Shown here: piece by piece, positions 1 to 7,910 of the stretch
Numbering within the stretch: the first letter of the stretch is position 1
How the letters are laid out: the number at the start of each line of letters is the position of its first letter
Source: DATMRF01 sp035566435
Lineage (GTDB): Bacteria; Verrucomicrobiota; Verrucomicrobiia; Limisphaerales; UBA8199
Direction of reading: 5' to 3'
Length of the DNA: 64,000 bases
Assembly: GCA_035566435.1 (NCBI GenBank)
Contig: DATMRF010000089.1
Location: 44,383-108,382 of the forward strand
The notes under the pieces: model-generated
What the model was told of the DNA's origin: nothing
Seen by the model: only the letters and a program-made list of their open reading frames with translations
Database searches by the model: none
Translations under genes and position numbers: made by a program

Positions 1-1
1 A

Positions 2-529
2 GACAAGATGAGCAAGACCGAGCAGGTCGTGATCAACGAGTTTGCCGGCGTGCGTACCGGCAAAGCGTCGCCGGCCCTCGTCGAGAACCTCCTGGTAGAG
101 GTTTACGGAGCGCAAATGCGCGTTCGCGAGCTCGCCGGTATCACCACGCCCGAGCCGCGGACCCTTACGATCCAGCCCTGGGACGCCAACTCGCTCCACC
201 CCATCGAGAAAGCCATTCTCAAAAGCAACCTGGGTCTGACGCCTTCAGTCCAAGGCCGGGCGATCCGCCTCTTCTTCCCGGAACTCAGCCAGGAACGGAG
301 ACAGGAATTCGTCAAAATCGTGCGCAAAATGGCCGAGGATGGCCGTGTCGCCATCCGGCATGTGCGTCGCGACGCGATGGAGCAGTTGAAAAAGCACGCC
401 CACGATAGCGGCACGACCGAAGACGAGGTTAAGCACGCCGAGAAAGAGCTGCAAAAACTGACGGACGAGTATACCTCCAAGCTCGACCAGCACCTCGCGA
501 ACAAAGAGAAGGAGATCATGACCGTTTGA
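2..529 (+). CDS. frr: Ribosome recycling factor, 5'-truncated by window edge
   Basis: RRF binds the post-termination ribosome and, with EF-G, splits it into subunits in the cytoplasm. The visible 175 codons match the family along their length: the RTGKASP motif near the N-terminus, the VRRDAMEQLKK helix, and a C-terminus of the form NKEKEIM. Family members are about 185 residues, so roughly 10 residues are missing. The frame is open to the left edge (codons for D and K precede the first ATG at 8), so that ATG is probably internal and the true start lies outside the window. The stop overlaps the next gene by 4 nt (TTGA), which suggests translational coupling. Confidence 0.93.
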   Translation, partial: DKMSKTEQVVINEFAGVRTGKASPALVENLLVEVYGAQMRVRELAGITTPEPRTLTIQPWDANSLHPIEKAILKSNLGLTPSVQGRAIRLFFPELSQERRQEFVKIVRKMAEDGRVAIRHVRRDAMEQLKKHAHDSGTTEDEVKHAEKELQKLTDEYTSKLDQHLANKEKEIMTV

Positions 530-1719
530 TCCGGAACATCATCTTCGATTGGTCCGGCACGCTGGTGGACGATTTGCCCGCCGTCTGGGAGGCGACCAAC
601 TACGTGCTCACTCAGGCGGAGCGGGCCGAGTTGACGCTTGAAGAGTTCCGCGCCGAGTTCTGCCTGCCATTCACGATTTTTTACGACCGCCATGTTCCCC
701 ACGTGCCCTTGCCGCAACTAGAGGACTGGTTTCACAGCCGGTTCCGGCAGGTGCAGGACTCCGTCTGCGCACTGCCGCACGCGCGGACGTTCCTGGAGTT
801 CTGCCGGGCGCGCAAGCTGCGCACCTTCTTGCTCAGCACCGTCAACCGCGAGCACTTTAGCGTGCAAGCCGCCGCTACCGGTTTTTCACAATACCTGGAC
901 AAACCCTATCTCAATGTCTGGGACAAGCGGGAAAAGATTCACGAAATCATCGAGGACAACCGCCTGGAGCCGGACGAGACGCTGTTCATCGGCGACATGC
1001 AACACGACATCGAGACAGCTCGGCACGGCGGCATCCATTCCTGCGCCGTGCTGACGGGTTACAACACGTTGGCGCAGTTGCGCGCTGCTAAGCCCGATCT
1101 GATTGTCGAACACCTGGGCGAACTGCGGGAACGGCTAGAGCAAAACGGCCTCCAGCTGACGCGAGCCGCGAAAGACCACGAGGAAACCCATCCATCCATC
1201 GCGCCCGGTAGGGACGCTGTCCCCAGCGTCCCTAAAACCGCGAACGGCGTCGAGGAACGCCATCCGCCCATCGCGACGGTCGGGGCGTTGATCTATAACG
1301 CTGCCGGCCAGGTCCTCATGGTGCGCACCCATAAATGGTCCGACCTGTGGGGCATCCCGGGTGGAAAAATCAAATGGGGCGAGCCGTCGGTCGAGGCCCT
1401 GCGCAGGGAAATCAAGGAGGAAACCAACCTCGCGGTCGCGGATATCGAATTCGTCCTGGTGCAGGACTGCATCCACTCGAAGGAGTTCTATCGCGACGCC
1501 CACTTCGTCCTGCTCAATTATACCTGCCGGTGCGACGGCGAACCCACCGTGAAGCTAAACGATGAGGCCCAGGAGTTTCGATGGCTGCCCCCGGCCGAAG
1601 CGCTGGCCCTGCCCTTGAACCAGCCGACGCGAACGCTATTGGCCGAGGTGATGCGCAGAGCCGAGGTAGCGCGCGGGAGCGTAAGAGCGTTGAAGCGTGG
1701 ACGCGCTAAAACCGTTTAA
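526..1719 (+). CDS. HAD phosphatase - Nudix hydrolase fusion
   Basis: A 397-residue two-domain protein. Residues 1 to about 205 form a HAD phosphatase: motif I FDWSGTLVDD (the second Asp of DxD is Ser), LLSTVN as motif II, a Lys region near REKIHEI, and GDMQHDIETA as motif IV. Residues about 245-375 form a Nudix domain with box G-x5-E-x7-REIKEE at about 279-300; the usual Gly after EE is Asn. The linker (about 220-245) is partly encoded by a palindromic repeat. The start is a TTG overlapping the frr stop, and folB follows after 21 nt. Inference: Nudix and phosphatase activities next to folB fit removal of pyrophosphate and then phosphate from dihydroneopterin triphosphate. Substrates are not shown by the sequence. 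Confidence 0.85.
   Translation: MIRNIIFDWSGTLVDDLPAVWEATNYVLTQAERAELTLEEFRAEFCLPFTIFYDRHVPHVPLPQLEDWFHSRFRQVQDSVCALPHARTFLEFCRARKLRTFLLSTVNREHFSVQAAATGFSQYLDKPYLNVWDKREKIHEIIEDNRLEPDETLFIGDMQHDIETARHGGIHSCAVLTGYNTLAQLRAAKPDLIVEHLGELRERLEQNGLQLTRAAKDHEETHPSIAPGRDAVPSVPKTANGVEERHPPIATVGALIYNAAGQVLMVRTHKWSDLWGIPGGKIKWGEPSVEALRREIKEETNLAVADIEFVLVQDCIHSKEFYRDAHFVLLNYTCRCDGEPTVKLNDEAQEFRWLPPAEALALPLNQPTRTLLAEVMRRAEVARGSVRALKRGRAKTV
1207..1234. repeat. GGTAGGG-type palindromic repeat, in frame inside a gene
   Basis: An 11-bp perfect stem, TAGGGACGCTG (1209-1219) against CAGCGTCCCTA (1224-1234), with a 4-nt loop. It lies in the linker between the HAD and Nudix domains and is translated as part of it. 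Related palindromes occur at 6451-6480, 6485-6511, 46801-46873 and 54021-54050. Confidence 0.8.
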
Positions 1720-1740
1720 GCGTTGAAACGTTAAGAAACT
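1677..1740. repeat. Word-type repeat, TTAACG/GCGTTGAA family
   Basis: Degenerate near-tandem words (GAGCGT, GCGTTGAAGCG, GTTTAAGCGTTGAAACG) cover the last codons of the HAD-Nudix gene and the 21-nt gap before folB. On the opposite strand this reads as the TTAACGCTTTAACGC words found at 44875-44998 and 50814-50862. The C-terminal residues of the fusion protein are therefore repeat-encoded. Confidence 0.6.
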
Positions 1741-2091
1741 ATGTCCAGGATTACGATTGTCGATTTGGAAGTCCATTGCTGCATCGGAGTCAGCGATGAA
1801 GAACGCGCGAAGCCGCAGCGGTTGCTCCTCACCGTTGATATGAATTACGATTTTTCAGCCGCTTCGGTCAGCGACCGCGTCGAGAAGACGATCAATTACC
1901 AGGCGGTCGTGGATGACTTGCTGGAGTTCGGCGAGGCGCGAACCTGGAAACTGTTGGAAAAGTTGGTCGCAAACATTGCCGATTTCGTGCTCAACAAATA
2001 TCGGCCGCAGTCCGTGATGGTAGAAGCCAAAAAGTTCGTGATTCCCCAGGCGCGTTACGTCGCCGTGAGCCTGACCCGGGCGAAGACGTGA
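1741..2091 (+). CDS. folB: Dihydroneopterin aldolase
   Basis: FolB converts 7,8-dihydroneopterin to 6-hydroxymethyl-7,8-dihydropterin and glycolaldehyde in folate synthesis; it acts as a cytoplasmic homo-octamer. The 116-residue length is normal. Family features are visible: the N-terminal strand ITIVDLEVHCCIGVSDEER with the conserved IGV.DEER segment, the TINYQAVVDDL motif, and a C-terminal strand with conserved Lys (VEAKKFVIPQAR). It lies 21 nt downstream of the HAD-Nudix fusion on the same strand, so the two are probably co-transcribed. The opening ATG at 1741 is the natural start. Confidence 0.93.
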   Translation: MSRITIVDLEVHCCIGVSDEERAKPQRLLLTVDMNYDFSAASVSDRVEKTINYQAVVDDLLEFGEARTWKLLEKLVANIADFVLNKYRPQSVMVEAKKFVIPQARYVAVSLTRAKT

Positions 2092-2119
2092 CTCCTGAGC
2101 CGGGCCCATTTGGTTGAAA

Positions 2120-2312
2120 GCTTTAACGCAAAGGCGCCAAGAAGCAAAGACGCAGAGGATCTAAAGAATTCGACCGGAGGGAGCAGGTTTTTTCCGATTA
2201 CCGTAGAGTGAGCGTCTTATCTGAGGTTGCACCAAGCTCTCGCCTTTGCGCCTCTGCACCTTTGCGTCTTTGCGTCTTTGCGTTAAATTCTCTTCCGCTT
2301 TTGCGTTAAGGA
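2120..2312. repeat. Inverted word-type repeats, TTTGCGTCTTTGCG family
   Basis: Two oppositely oriented runs of the same word: TTAACGCAAAGGCGCC and relatives at 2123-2160, and TTTGCGCCTCTGCACC, TTTGCGTCTTTGCG at 2240-2312. Together they form a large imperfect inverted repeat between folB and the convergent CBS gene. A third copy is at 16026-16076. The arms could act as a bidirectional terminator, but there is no U-tract. No gene is visible here. Confidence 0.65.
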
Positions 2313-2333
2313 GCTCGACTGAGCACGAACGAC

Positions 2334-2780
2334 TCAGCCAGGGTAGCCCGAGATGTAGGTCTGCAATTGGTCAATGGTGTGGCTTTGCGCCGAGATGATC
2401 CAGTTAACGAGGTCGCCGATCGAGATGACCCCCGCGATCTTGGCGCCGTCGAGCACCGGCAGATGCCGCACCCGGTGGTCGGTCATCAGCCGCATGCACT
2501 CCTCGACGGTGTTGTGCGGATTCACGTGGAAAACCTGGCCCGAGAGGATCTCGCGCACCGCGGTTTGCTTCGAAGACTTGCCTTTGAGCGCGATCTTGCG
2601 CGTGTAATCGCGTTCGGTCAGAATGCCCACCAGTTTCTCGCCCTCCGTGACGAGCAAAGCCCCGATGTTTTTGTCCGACATCATCTGGATCGCGTCGAAC
2701 ACGGTCGCCTCCGGGGAAATCGACCAGACCTGCGTGCCTTTGTGGCTGAGGATTTCGCTGATACTGCCGTTCGGATTCAT
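2334..2780 (-). CDS. Tandem CBS-domain protein
   Basis: A 148-residue cytoplasmic protein made almost entirely of two CBS domains: residues about 18-68 (SPEATVFDAIQMMSDKNIG, ending GILTERDYTRKI) and about 78-135 (HVNPHNTVEECMRLM, ending GVISIGDLVNWII). Such pairs bind adenosine nucleotides or similar ligands and regulate partner enzymes or channels; no partner is fused here. The ATG at 2780 is chosen over the longer frame because AAGGAG lies about 10 nt upstream and the residues before it do not resemble the family. It converges with folB and probably forms its own transcription unit. Confidence 0.88.
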   Translation of the reverse strand: MNPNGSISEILSHKGTQVWSISPEATVFDAIQMMSDKNIGALLVTEGEKLVGILTERDYTRKIALKGKSSKQTAVREILSGQVFHVNPHNTVEECMRLMTDHRVRHLPVLDGAKIAGVISIGDLVNWIISAQSHTIDQLQTYISGYPG

Positions 2781-2958
2781 TGCTTGGGTTCTCCTTTGGC
2801 CGGAACGCGAGCCTGACCCCAGACCCGTGTTTCCAACCGCGCTTCGCACATCGCCTTCCCGCGAATGTTCATAGAAGCTAACGTATGTTATTGCAACTGC
2901 TTAACTCTATCACGCCTCATCGTGATGGAAAGCAAAAACTTTTAGCGCCCAAATCCCA

Positions 2959-3534
2959 ATGCTCCTCGCCTTCAACAAGCCCTTCGGCGTGCTCTCCCGG
3001 TTCACCTCCGACGGTTCGCCCAATCGAACGCTCGCAAACTTCGGTTTCCCGAAAGGCGTGTACCCCGTTGGCCGCCTCGATGCCGACTCGGAAGGCTTGC
3101 TGCTGTTGAGCGATGAAGCGGCCCTGAACCAACAACTGCTGCACCCGCGCCACGCCCATGAACGCGAATACTGGGCCCAGGTCGAACGAATTCCCTCCTC
3201 GGACGCACTCCGGCGGCTGCAGACAGGGATTCTCATCCAGGGCCGAAAAACACTTCCCTGCCGGGCCTGGCTCCTGCGCCCGCAACCGGAGGTCCCCCCG
3301 CGCGCGTCCCCGATCCGCTTTCGCAAAACCGTTCCCACCTGTTGGCTCGGTCTCGAACTCATCGAAGGCAAGAACCGCCAGGTGCGGCGGATGACCGCGG
3401 CCCTCGGCCACCCAACCCTCCGCCTGCTGCGCGTGCGCATCGGCCAATTTGAGCTCGGAGACCTCGCCCCCGGAACCTGGCGCGCGCTGAACGCAGCCGA
3501 GCGAAAACTCGTGCTGGGATATCTTCGTCATTAA
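2959..3534 (+). CDS. rRNA pseudouridine synthase, RluE/RsuA type
   Basis: A 191-residue enzyme that isomerises a specific uridine in rRNA to pseudouridine. It begins directly with the catalytic domain (LLAFNKPFGVLSRF) and has no S4 domain, like RluE. The catalytic Asp lies in GRLDADSEGLLLL at about residues 38-50, and the conserved IEGKNRQVRRM segment is at about 135. Length and the missing S4 domain favour the RluE subgroup, but the exact target cannot be read from sequence. It stands alone on the plus strand between a divergent CBS gene and a convergent secreted-protein gene. Confidence 0.88.
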   Translation: MLLAFNKPFGVLSRFTSDGSPNRTLANFGFPKGVYPVGRLDADSEGLLLLSDEAALNQQLLHPRHAHEREYWAQVERIPSSDALRRLQTGILIQGRKTLPCRAWLLRPQPEVPPRASPIRFRKTVPTCWLGLELIEGKNRQVRRMTAALGHPTLRLLRVRIGQFELGDLAPGTWRALNAAERKLVLGYLRH

Positions 3535-3540
3535 GCCGTA

Positions 3541-3715
3541 ACCATTGGGTTCAACCACGAATGGACACCAATGAACACTAACGAACGCGAGGTGACGAAG
3601 GAACTCCTGCCTGGCTTGCGTGGACCCACCAAACGGTCGGTGGTACGGACCTCGGAGAAGGAGGCCCATACCCGATGGATTCGTGTCGGTTAGTGTCCAT
3701 TCGTGGTTTCAAGTG
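3541..3715. repeat. Word-type inverted repeats, CCATTCGTGG family
   Basis: ACCACGAATGGACACC at about 3556 and GTGTCCATTCGTGG at about 3690 are opposite orientations of one word and frame the intergenic gap between the pseudouridine synthase and the convergent ELWxxDGT gene. Another copy, in double form, is at 12417-12446. No gene is visible in the gap. Confidence 0.6.
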
Positions 3716-3726
3716 CATAGGTCCGT

Positions 3727-6258
3727 TTATGGTCCCAGCCGCAACCGGTAGAATCTGGCCGGGTTGGTTGCGCCGCCGACGTCGAGAAAATTGGTTCCAA
3801 TGATTCCACCGCCGGCCCCGGCTATTGCCGGGCTGAAATCAGTGAACTGGTTGGTGCCGCCCAAACCGTTGGCGACTTGCAGGATGTTCGTCCAGTTCCC
3901 CGGCGTGCTCCACGAGACCAGGACATTATTGCCCTGCACGGTGATCCCGGTAAGGCGAAACACATCCGACCACGCGTCCAAACGCCAAAGCTGATATCCG
4001 TTGAGTCCGTCAGTGGCCTGGAACATGTAGCTTTTGTTGAACGCGGACATCGGTTGCGGCAGCGAGCTGTTGTATCCCGGGTTGATGTCAGCCACCTGGA
4101 GTACGTTTGTGCCGTCGTATTTCCACAGTTCGTAGCCGGTAATGCCGTCATTGGCCGTGAAATAGACCGCGTTGTTGAAGGCGAAAGCGTAGAAGCCGCC
4201 GTTGACGAAGGAGGTCAGGCGCGTGACGTTGGTGCCATCGCAGCTCCAAAGCTGGGCACCCGTGCCGTTCAGGCCATCGCTCGCGGAGAAGAACGCCAGG
4301 TTCCGCCAGGTGGTCCAGAAAAATGGCGTCGAATTGGTGTGGAACGCGTTGATCTCGCCCAGGAACGTAAAGTTGGTGCCATCGTACTTCCACGGCTCGA
4401 AATCGGTCCCGCTCGCGGCCGCTCCCATGTACAGCGCGCCGTTGTAAACCAATAGATTGTTGAGGCTGTTCAGGATCATCGTCCCCACGCGCGTGGCGTT
4501 GGTGCCGTCGTACCTCCACAACCCATTGCCGGTGCCGTCGGTCGCCATGAAATAAAGCGCGTTGCCGAGCACGGTCAGCGAGCCCGGATTGGAATCGGCG
4601 CTGCCGGGATTAATATCAGTGACGCGCGTCATGTTCGTGCCGTCGCACTTCCAAAGCTCGCGCCCGTGCGTGCTGTCCTGCCCGTTGAAATAAATCCCGT
4701 TGTTGAAGACCCGCATCTCTCCGACGCTGCTGGGCAACGGGTTGCCGGCCAGCGACGTAAAATTCGCGCCGTCGAACCGCCACGTCGAGGCATACAATGC
4801 GCCGTTGAACGCCACGATGCCGCCGCCGCTCGACGGATATTTGGTGGTGCTGACGACGCTGGCGTTCACGCCGTCGTATTTGTAAAAGAAAGGATTGAAC
4901 GCGCTGTTGCTCGCGTAGGCGGTAAAGTAATACGCGCCGTTGAAAGCAATGCCGTCAGCAGGCGAGGAACTCCCGGTTCCGGTATTGATCCTGACGGCGC
5001 GCGACGCCGTCGTGCCGTCGTATTGCCACAAGTCTCGAACCCCGGCTCCGTCGGTGGTGGCAAAATATAGCAAACCATTGAACACCGTCAGGCCGCCGGG
5101 GGTGGAATTGCCACTGCCGGGGTTTATGTCCGCCACGCGGCTGACGTTCGTCCCGTCGTATTTCCATAGTTCTATGCCGCTGAAGCCGTCGTTTGCTGAA
5201 AAGTAAAGCGCGCCGTTGTACACACGCAGGTTCCCCGGGTTCGAGCTGTTGCTGCCAAACGCGATTTGGCTGACGCGGGTCGGCGCCGTCGTTCCGTCGT
5301 ACTTCCATAACTCGGTCCCGTTGACCCCGTCGTTGGCGGAAAAATATAACGCGCCGTTGTACACGGCGAAGTTCGCCGGATTCGAGCTGGCCGGGCCAGG
5401 ATAGATGTCCGCCACCTGGCCATAGGCAGTCGTCACCCCGTCGAAAGACCAGAGCTCCCGGCCGCTGACGGAGTTGCTGGCGGCAAAGTAGAGCACGTTG
5501 TTGAACTCGGTATAACCGGTCGGATTCGAGCTCTGCGGTCCGAAATCGATGTCGAGTATTCCCCAGTTCGCTCCGTCATAGATGAAGAACTCCGTGCCGT
5601 TGATCGCCGTTGTGGCTGTGAAATACAGAATCCCGTCATAGACCGTAAACCCAAATGGATTCGAGCTCGCCGAACCCGGATTCAGATCCCCCACCATGCT
5701 CACCGTGAAACCGTCGTATTGCCAAAATTCCGTGCCGTTGACCCCGTCATTGGCTGCAAAATAGAGCACCCCATTATAGACGGTCATGCCGGTCGGATTG
5801 AAGCCGCCGACAGCTCCGGTGATCTCGGTAATTTGTGTAACGTTGGTTCCGTCGTACTCCCAAAGCTGCAAATCCAATGTGCCATTGGTTGTTCCCGAGC
5901 CTCGGAAATAAAGCGCGCCATTATACACGGCTAGCTGACCGATAAAGGAATTGGCGCTGCCGGGCGATAAATCCGTGATGCGCGTCGCGTTCGTGCCATC
6001 ATAGCTCCAAAGCTCGACGCCGTGGGCCCCATCCGTGGCCGAAAAATACAGCGCGTTATTGAATACCACCATTCCCCCCGGATTCGAACTCGACGGCGAA
6101 TGATTGACGTCCGCCGCCATCCTCACGAATTCCTGCGCCGGCTGAGTCCAACCGCACAAACCGCCGATCCAGGTGAACCAAAGGAACATTGGAACCGCAA
6201 ATCGCGCTTTCAATCTCAGCGCGGCCCTACACCTCGAGCGATGAGAATATGGGATCAT
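3727..6258 (-). CDS. Secreted ELWxxDGT repeat protein (predicted beta-propeller)
   Basis: An 843-residue exported protein of unknown function. A hydrophobic segment (VPMFLWFTWIGGLCGW) near the N-terminus acts as signal peptide. More than a dozen repeats of about 45-50 residues follow, each with forms of ELWKYDGTNVTRVADINPG, then NPGNLxVYNGALYFSANDG. This is the hyalin-like ELWxxDGT pattern, expected to form beta-propeller blades. The last 70 residues (ISW..PGNW to FYRLRLGP) form a separate tail resembling the end of the propeller protein at 10801. The ATG at 6258 is preferred over the upstream GTG at 6276. It could mediate surface adhesion, but nothing shows an enzymatic role. Confidence 0.8.
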   Translation of the reverse strand: MIPYSHRSRCRAALRLKARFAVPMFLWFTWIGGLCGWTQPAQEFVRMAADVNHSPSSSNPGGMVVFNNALYFSATDGAHGVELWSYDGTNATRITDLSPGSANSFIGQLAVYNGALYFRGSGTTNGTLDLQLWEYDGTNVTQITEITGAVGGFNPTGMTVYNGVLYFAANDGVNGTEFWQYDGFTVSMVGDLNPGSASSNPFGFTVYDGILYFTATTAINGTEFFIYDGANWGILDIDFGPQSSNPTGYTEFNNVLYFAASNSVSGRELWSFDGVTTAYGQVADIYPGPASSNPANFAVYNGALYFSANDGVNGTELWKYDGTTAPTRVSQIAFGSNSSNPGNLRVYNGALYFSANDGFSGIELWKYDGTNVSRVADINPGSGNSTPGGLTVFNGLLYFATTDGAGVRDLWQYDGTTASRAVRINTGTGSSSPADGIAFNGAYYFTAYASNSAFNPFFYKYDGVNASVVSTTKYPSSGGGIVAFNGALYASTWRFDGANFTSLAGNPLPSSVGEMRVFNNGIYFNGQDSTHGRELWKCDGTNMTRVTDINPGSADSNPGSLTVLGNALYFMATDGTGNGLWRYDGTNATRVGTMILNSLNNLLVYNGALYMGAAASGTDFEPWKYDGTNFTFLGEINAFHTNSTPFFWTTWRNLAFFSASDGLNGTGAQLWSCDGTNVTRLTSFVNGGFYAFAFNNAVYFTANDGITGYELWKYDGTNVLQVADINPGYNSSLPQPMSAFNKSYMFQATDGLNGYQLWRLDAWSDVFRLTGITVQGNNVLVSWSTPGNWTNILQVANGLGGTNQFTDFSPAIAGAGGGIIGTNFLDVGGATNPARFYRLRLGP

Positions 6259-6324
6259 AGTCTTGGAGACTCGCACTTGCCGTTTCTCCAGTCAATCCCG
6301 AGCACGAACCGCGTGCGCGCCGCG

Positions 6325-6511
6325 CAACGCAATTTGAGATTTTCAATTCGCAATTCTCAATTCCACCCATCACTCCATCACTCCAATTCCCCGTCGTCGT
6401 CCTCGTCCTCGTAATGGATCCGTCGCCAACGCAACCCACTGCCTAATCAAGGTAGGGCGCGTTGTCTCAACGCGCCGCCCTCAAGGTAGGGACACTGTCC
6501 TCAGCGTCCCC
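6325..6511. repeat. Cluster of four repeat families
   Basis: The 388-nt gap between two minus-strand genes contains no convincing gene. It holds TTTTCAATTCGCAATTCTC words (6333-6362), CATCACTCCATCACTCC words (6367-6383), a GTCGTCGTCCTCGTCCTC run (6393-6413), and two GGTAGGG palindromes: 6451-6480 (GGCGCGTTG/CAACGCGCC, 9-bp stem) and 6485-6511 (GGGACACTG/CAGCGTCCC, one mismatch). All four families recur in or beside the polymerase fusion at 44.7-49.8 kb. Confidence 0.75.
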
Positions 6512-6605
6512 AATATTCCGAGACCTCAAGCCTGAGTCGCATTGGGTCAGGTCCATGTACATAATCACATAATCGAATTTCTCTCGAATAATCCTGGAAT
6601 GCCCC

Positions 6606-6640
6606 GAGCGTCACATCCGCTCGGGAAACGACCGACGCTC
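6606..6640 (-). terminator. Conserved hairpin after PEP-CTERM gene 1
   Basis: GAGCGTC (6606-6612) pairs with GACGCTC (6634-6640), just downstream of the minus-strand stop at 6647. The equivalent hairpin after the duplicated gene (7278-7308) keeps the stem although its bases changed, which supports a real structure. There is no U-tract, so terminator function is an inference. Confidence 0.45.
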
Positions 6641-6646
6641 AAAGAA

Positions 6647-7240
6647 TCATTTTTGCCCCCTCTTGTCCGACAATCCGCGGGACCGCTTGCGTCGGAGGAT
6701 CTGGAGCAATGCCGCGGCACTCCCAAGTCCAACTAACGCAGAGGTCGAAGGCTCAGGGACTCCGTTCAGGAAAACGGGAGAGGTCCCCAGGCCGGTCAAA
6801 GGCGCTGGCGGTGTCGGATTGACAGTCTCACCTCCCGCTATGACTGCGAAAGTGGAGGACTGCCACCACGAATTGGGCAAACCGGAGGCTTGGGACTGAA
6901 GGAAGGAAGCACCGGATACCGTGTTCCACGCACGCACCTCGACCCAAGCATAGTTACCAGGGATAACACCGGGGACAACCTGAGGCCCGCCGGAGAAGTA
7001 ACCAGCCGTTTGACCCGTGAAGAACCCTGTCGTAGAAATGGAGGCTAAGCCGGACGATGAAGGTCCGCCGAGCAGTTCGGCCTGAAATTGCGGCCCCGAG
7101 AGTTTGGTAACACCATCTGACTCGTAAACCGGCGCATTTACTCCGGCCGAAGTGTCGAGGTTATCGAACAAAACTGTCCCCTGGGCGAAGACGATCACGG
7201 CTGAGGTCGTGAGAAGAACCCCCAGAAAAAGCTTCTTCAT
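6647..7240 (-). CDS. PEP-CTERM sorting-domain protein, copy 1
   Basis: A 197-residue exported protein. It has a Sec signal peptide (MKKLFLGVLLTTSAVIVFAQ), a soluble domain of about 140 residues, and a C-terminal PEP-CTERM tail: VPEPST, a hydrophobic stretch (ALVGLGSAAALLQI) and a basic end (RRKRSRG). This tail is recognised by exosortase and is typical of exopolysaccharide-producing bacteria. The ATG at 7240 is chosen because the signal peptide begins there; the upstream frame is noise. It is a tandem duplicate of the next gene (also 197 residues), sharing phrases such as LSGPQFQAELLGG. The function of the soluble part is unknown. Confidence 0.87.
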   Translation of the reverse strand: MKKLFLGVLLTTSAVIVFAQGTVLFDNLDTSAGVNAPVYESDGVTKLSGPQFQAELLGGPSSSGLASISTTGFFTGQTAGYFSGGPQVVPGVIPGNYAWVEVRAWNTVSGASFLQSQASGLPNSWWQSSTFAVIAGGETVNPTPPAPLTGLGTSPVFLNGVPEPSTSALVGLGSAAALLQILRRKRSRGLSDKRGQK

Positions 7241-7277
7241 AATCGAAGTTCTTTCACACAATGCTGGAAGGCCGCGA

Positions 7278-7308
7278 GCGTCGGACCCACTGGGGAAACG
7301 ACCGACGC
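7278..7308 (-). terminator. Conserved hairpin after PEP-CTERM gene 2
   Basis: GCGTCGG (7278-7284) pairs with CCGACGC (7302-7308), between the stop of PEP-CTERM copy 2 and the start of copy 1. It is the counterpart of the hairpin at 6606-6640 and was duplicated along with the gene unit. Confidence 0.45.
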
Positions 7309-7316
7309 CCAAAGAA

Positions 7317-7910
7317 TCATTTCCATCCGCTCTTGCCCAACAATACACTAAACCGCTTGCGTCGGCGGATATGGAGGAGCGCTGCGGCACTCCCAAGTCC
7401 GATTAACGCGAAGGTGGAAGGTTCAGGAACTGAGTTGAGGAAGACGGGGGCGTCGCCAAGCCCGAGCAAAAAGGCTGGTAGCGTTGGATTAACACCATCG
7501 CGCCCGGTTACCACTGTGAAAGCCGCTGACTCCCACCACGAGTCGGGCAAAGCCGAAGCTCGGGTTTGGGAAAAAGACGCGCCGGACGCGGTATTCCACA
7601 CCTCCACCTGAACCCAGGCAATCCCACCACCAGGCACAGCAGTGATAGTTTGCTCGCCACCGTTGAAATACCCAGCTCCGTTACCCTGCAGAAACCCAGT
7701 CGTCGCAATCGAGACCATGTTGGAAGCTGAAAGACCACCCAGGAGTTCGGCCTGAAATTGCGGCCCAGATAGCGGAGTGACTCCGTCTGAGTGGTAAACT
7801 GGGGCGTTCAACCCAACGGGAACAGTTACGTTGATGAAGTTCACCGTACCTTGGGGGCGAGCGGCCAGGCACCACGCGGTCAGAAGAACTCCCAGGAAAA
7901 GTGTTTTCAT
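7317..7910 (-). CDS. PEP-CTERM sorting-domain protein, copy 2
   Basis: A 197-residue paralogue of the neighbouring PEP-CTERM gene: signal peptide (MKTLFLGVLLTAWCLAARPQ), a soluble domain sharing APVYHSDGVTPLSGPQFQAELLGG-type residues, and a C-terminal VPEPSTFALIGLGS, hydrophobic helix and RRRKR end. The start is the ATG at 7910; its ATGA overlaps the stop of the truncated upstream frame, so expression may be coupled to that frame. The unit of gene plus downstream hairpin is repeated with a period of about 670 bp, indicating tandem duplication. Its ligand or role on the cell surface is unknown. Confidence 0.87.
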   Translation of the reverse strand: MKTLFLGVLLTAWCLAARPQGTVNFINVTVPVGLNAPVYHSDGVTPLSGPQFQAELLGGLSASNMVSIATTGFLQGNGAGYFNGGEQTITAVPGGGIAWVQVEVWNTASGASFSQTRASALPDSWWESAAFTVVTGRDGVNPTLPAFLLGLGDAPVFLNSVPEPSTFALIGLGSAAALLHIRRRKRFSVLLGKSGWK

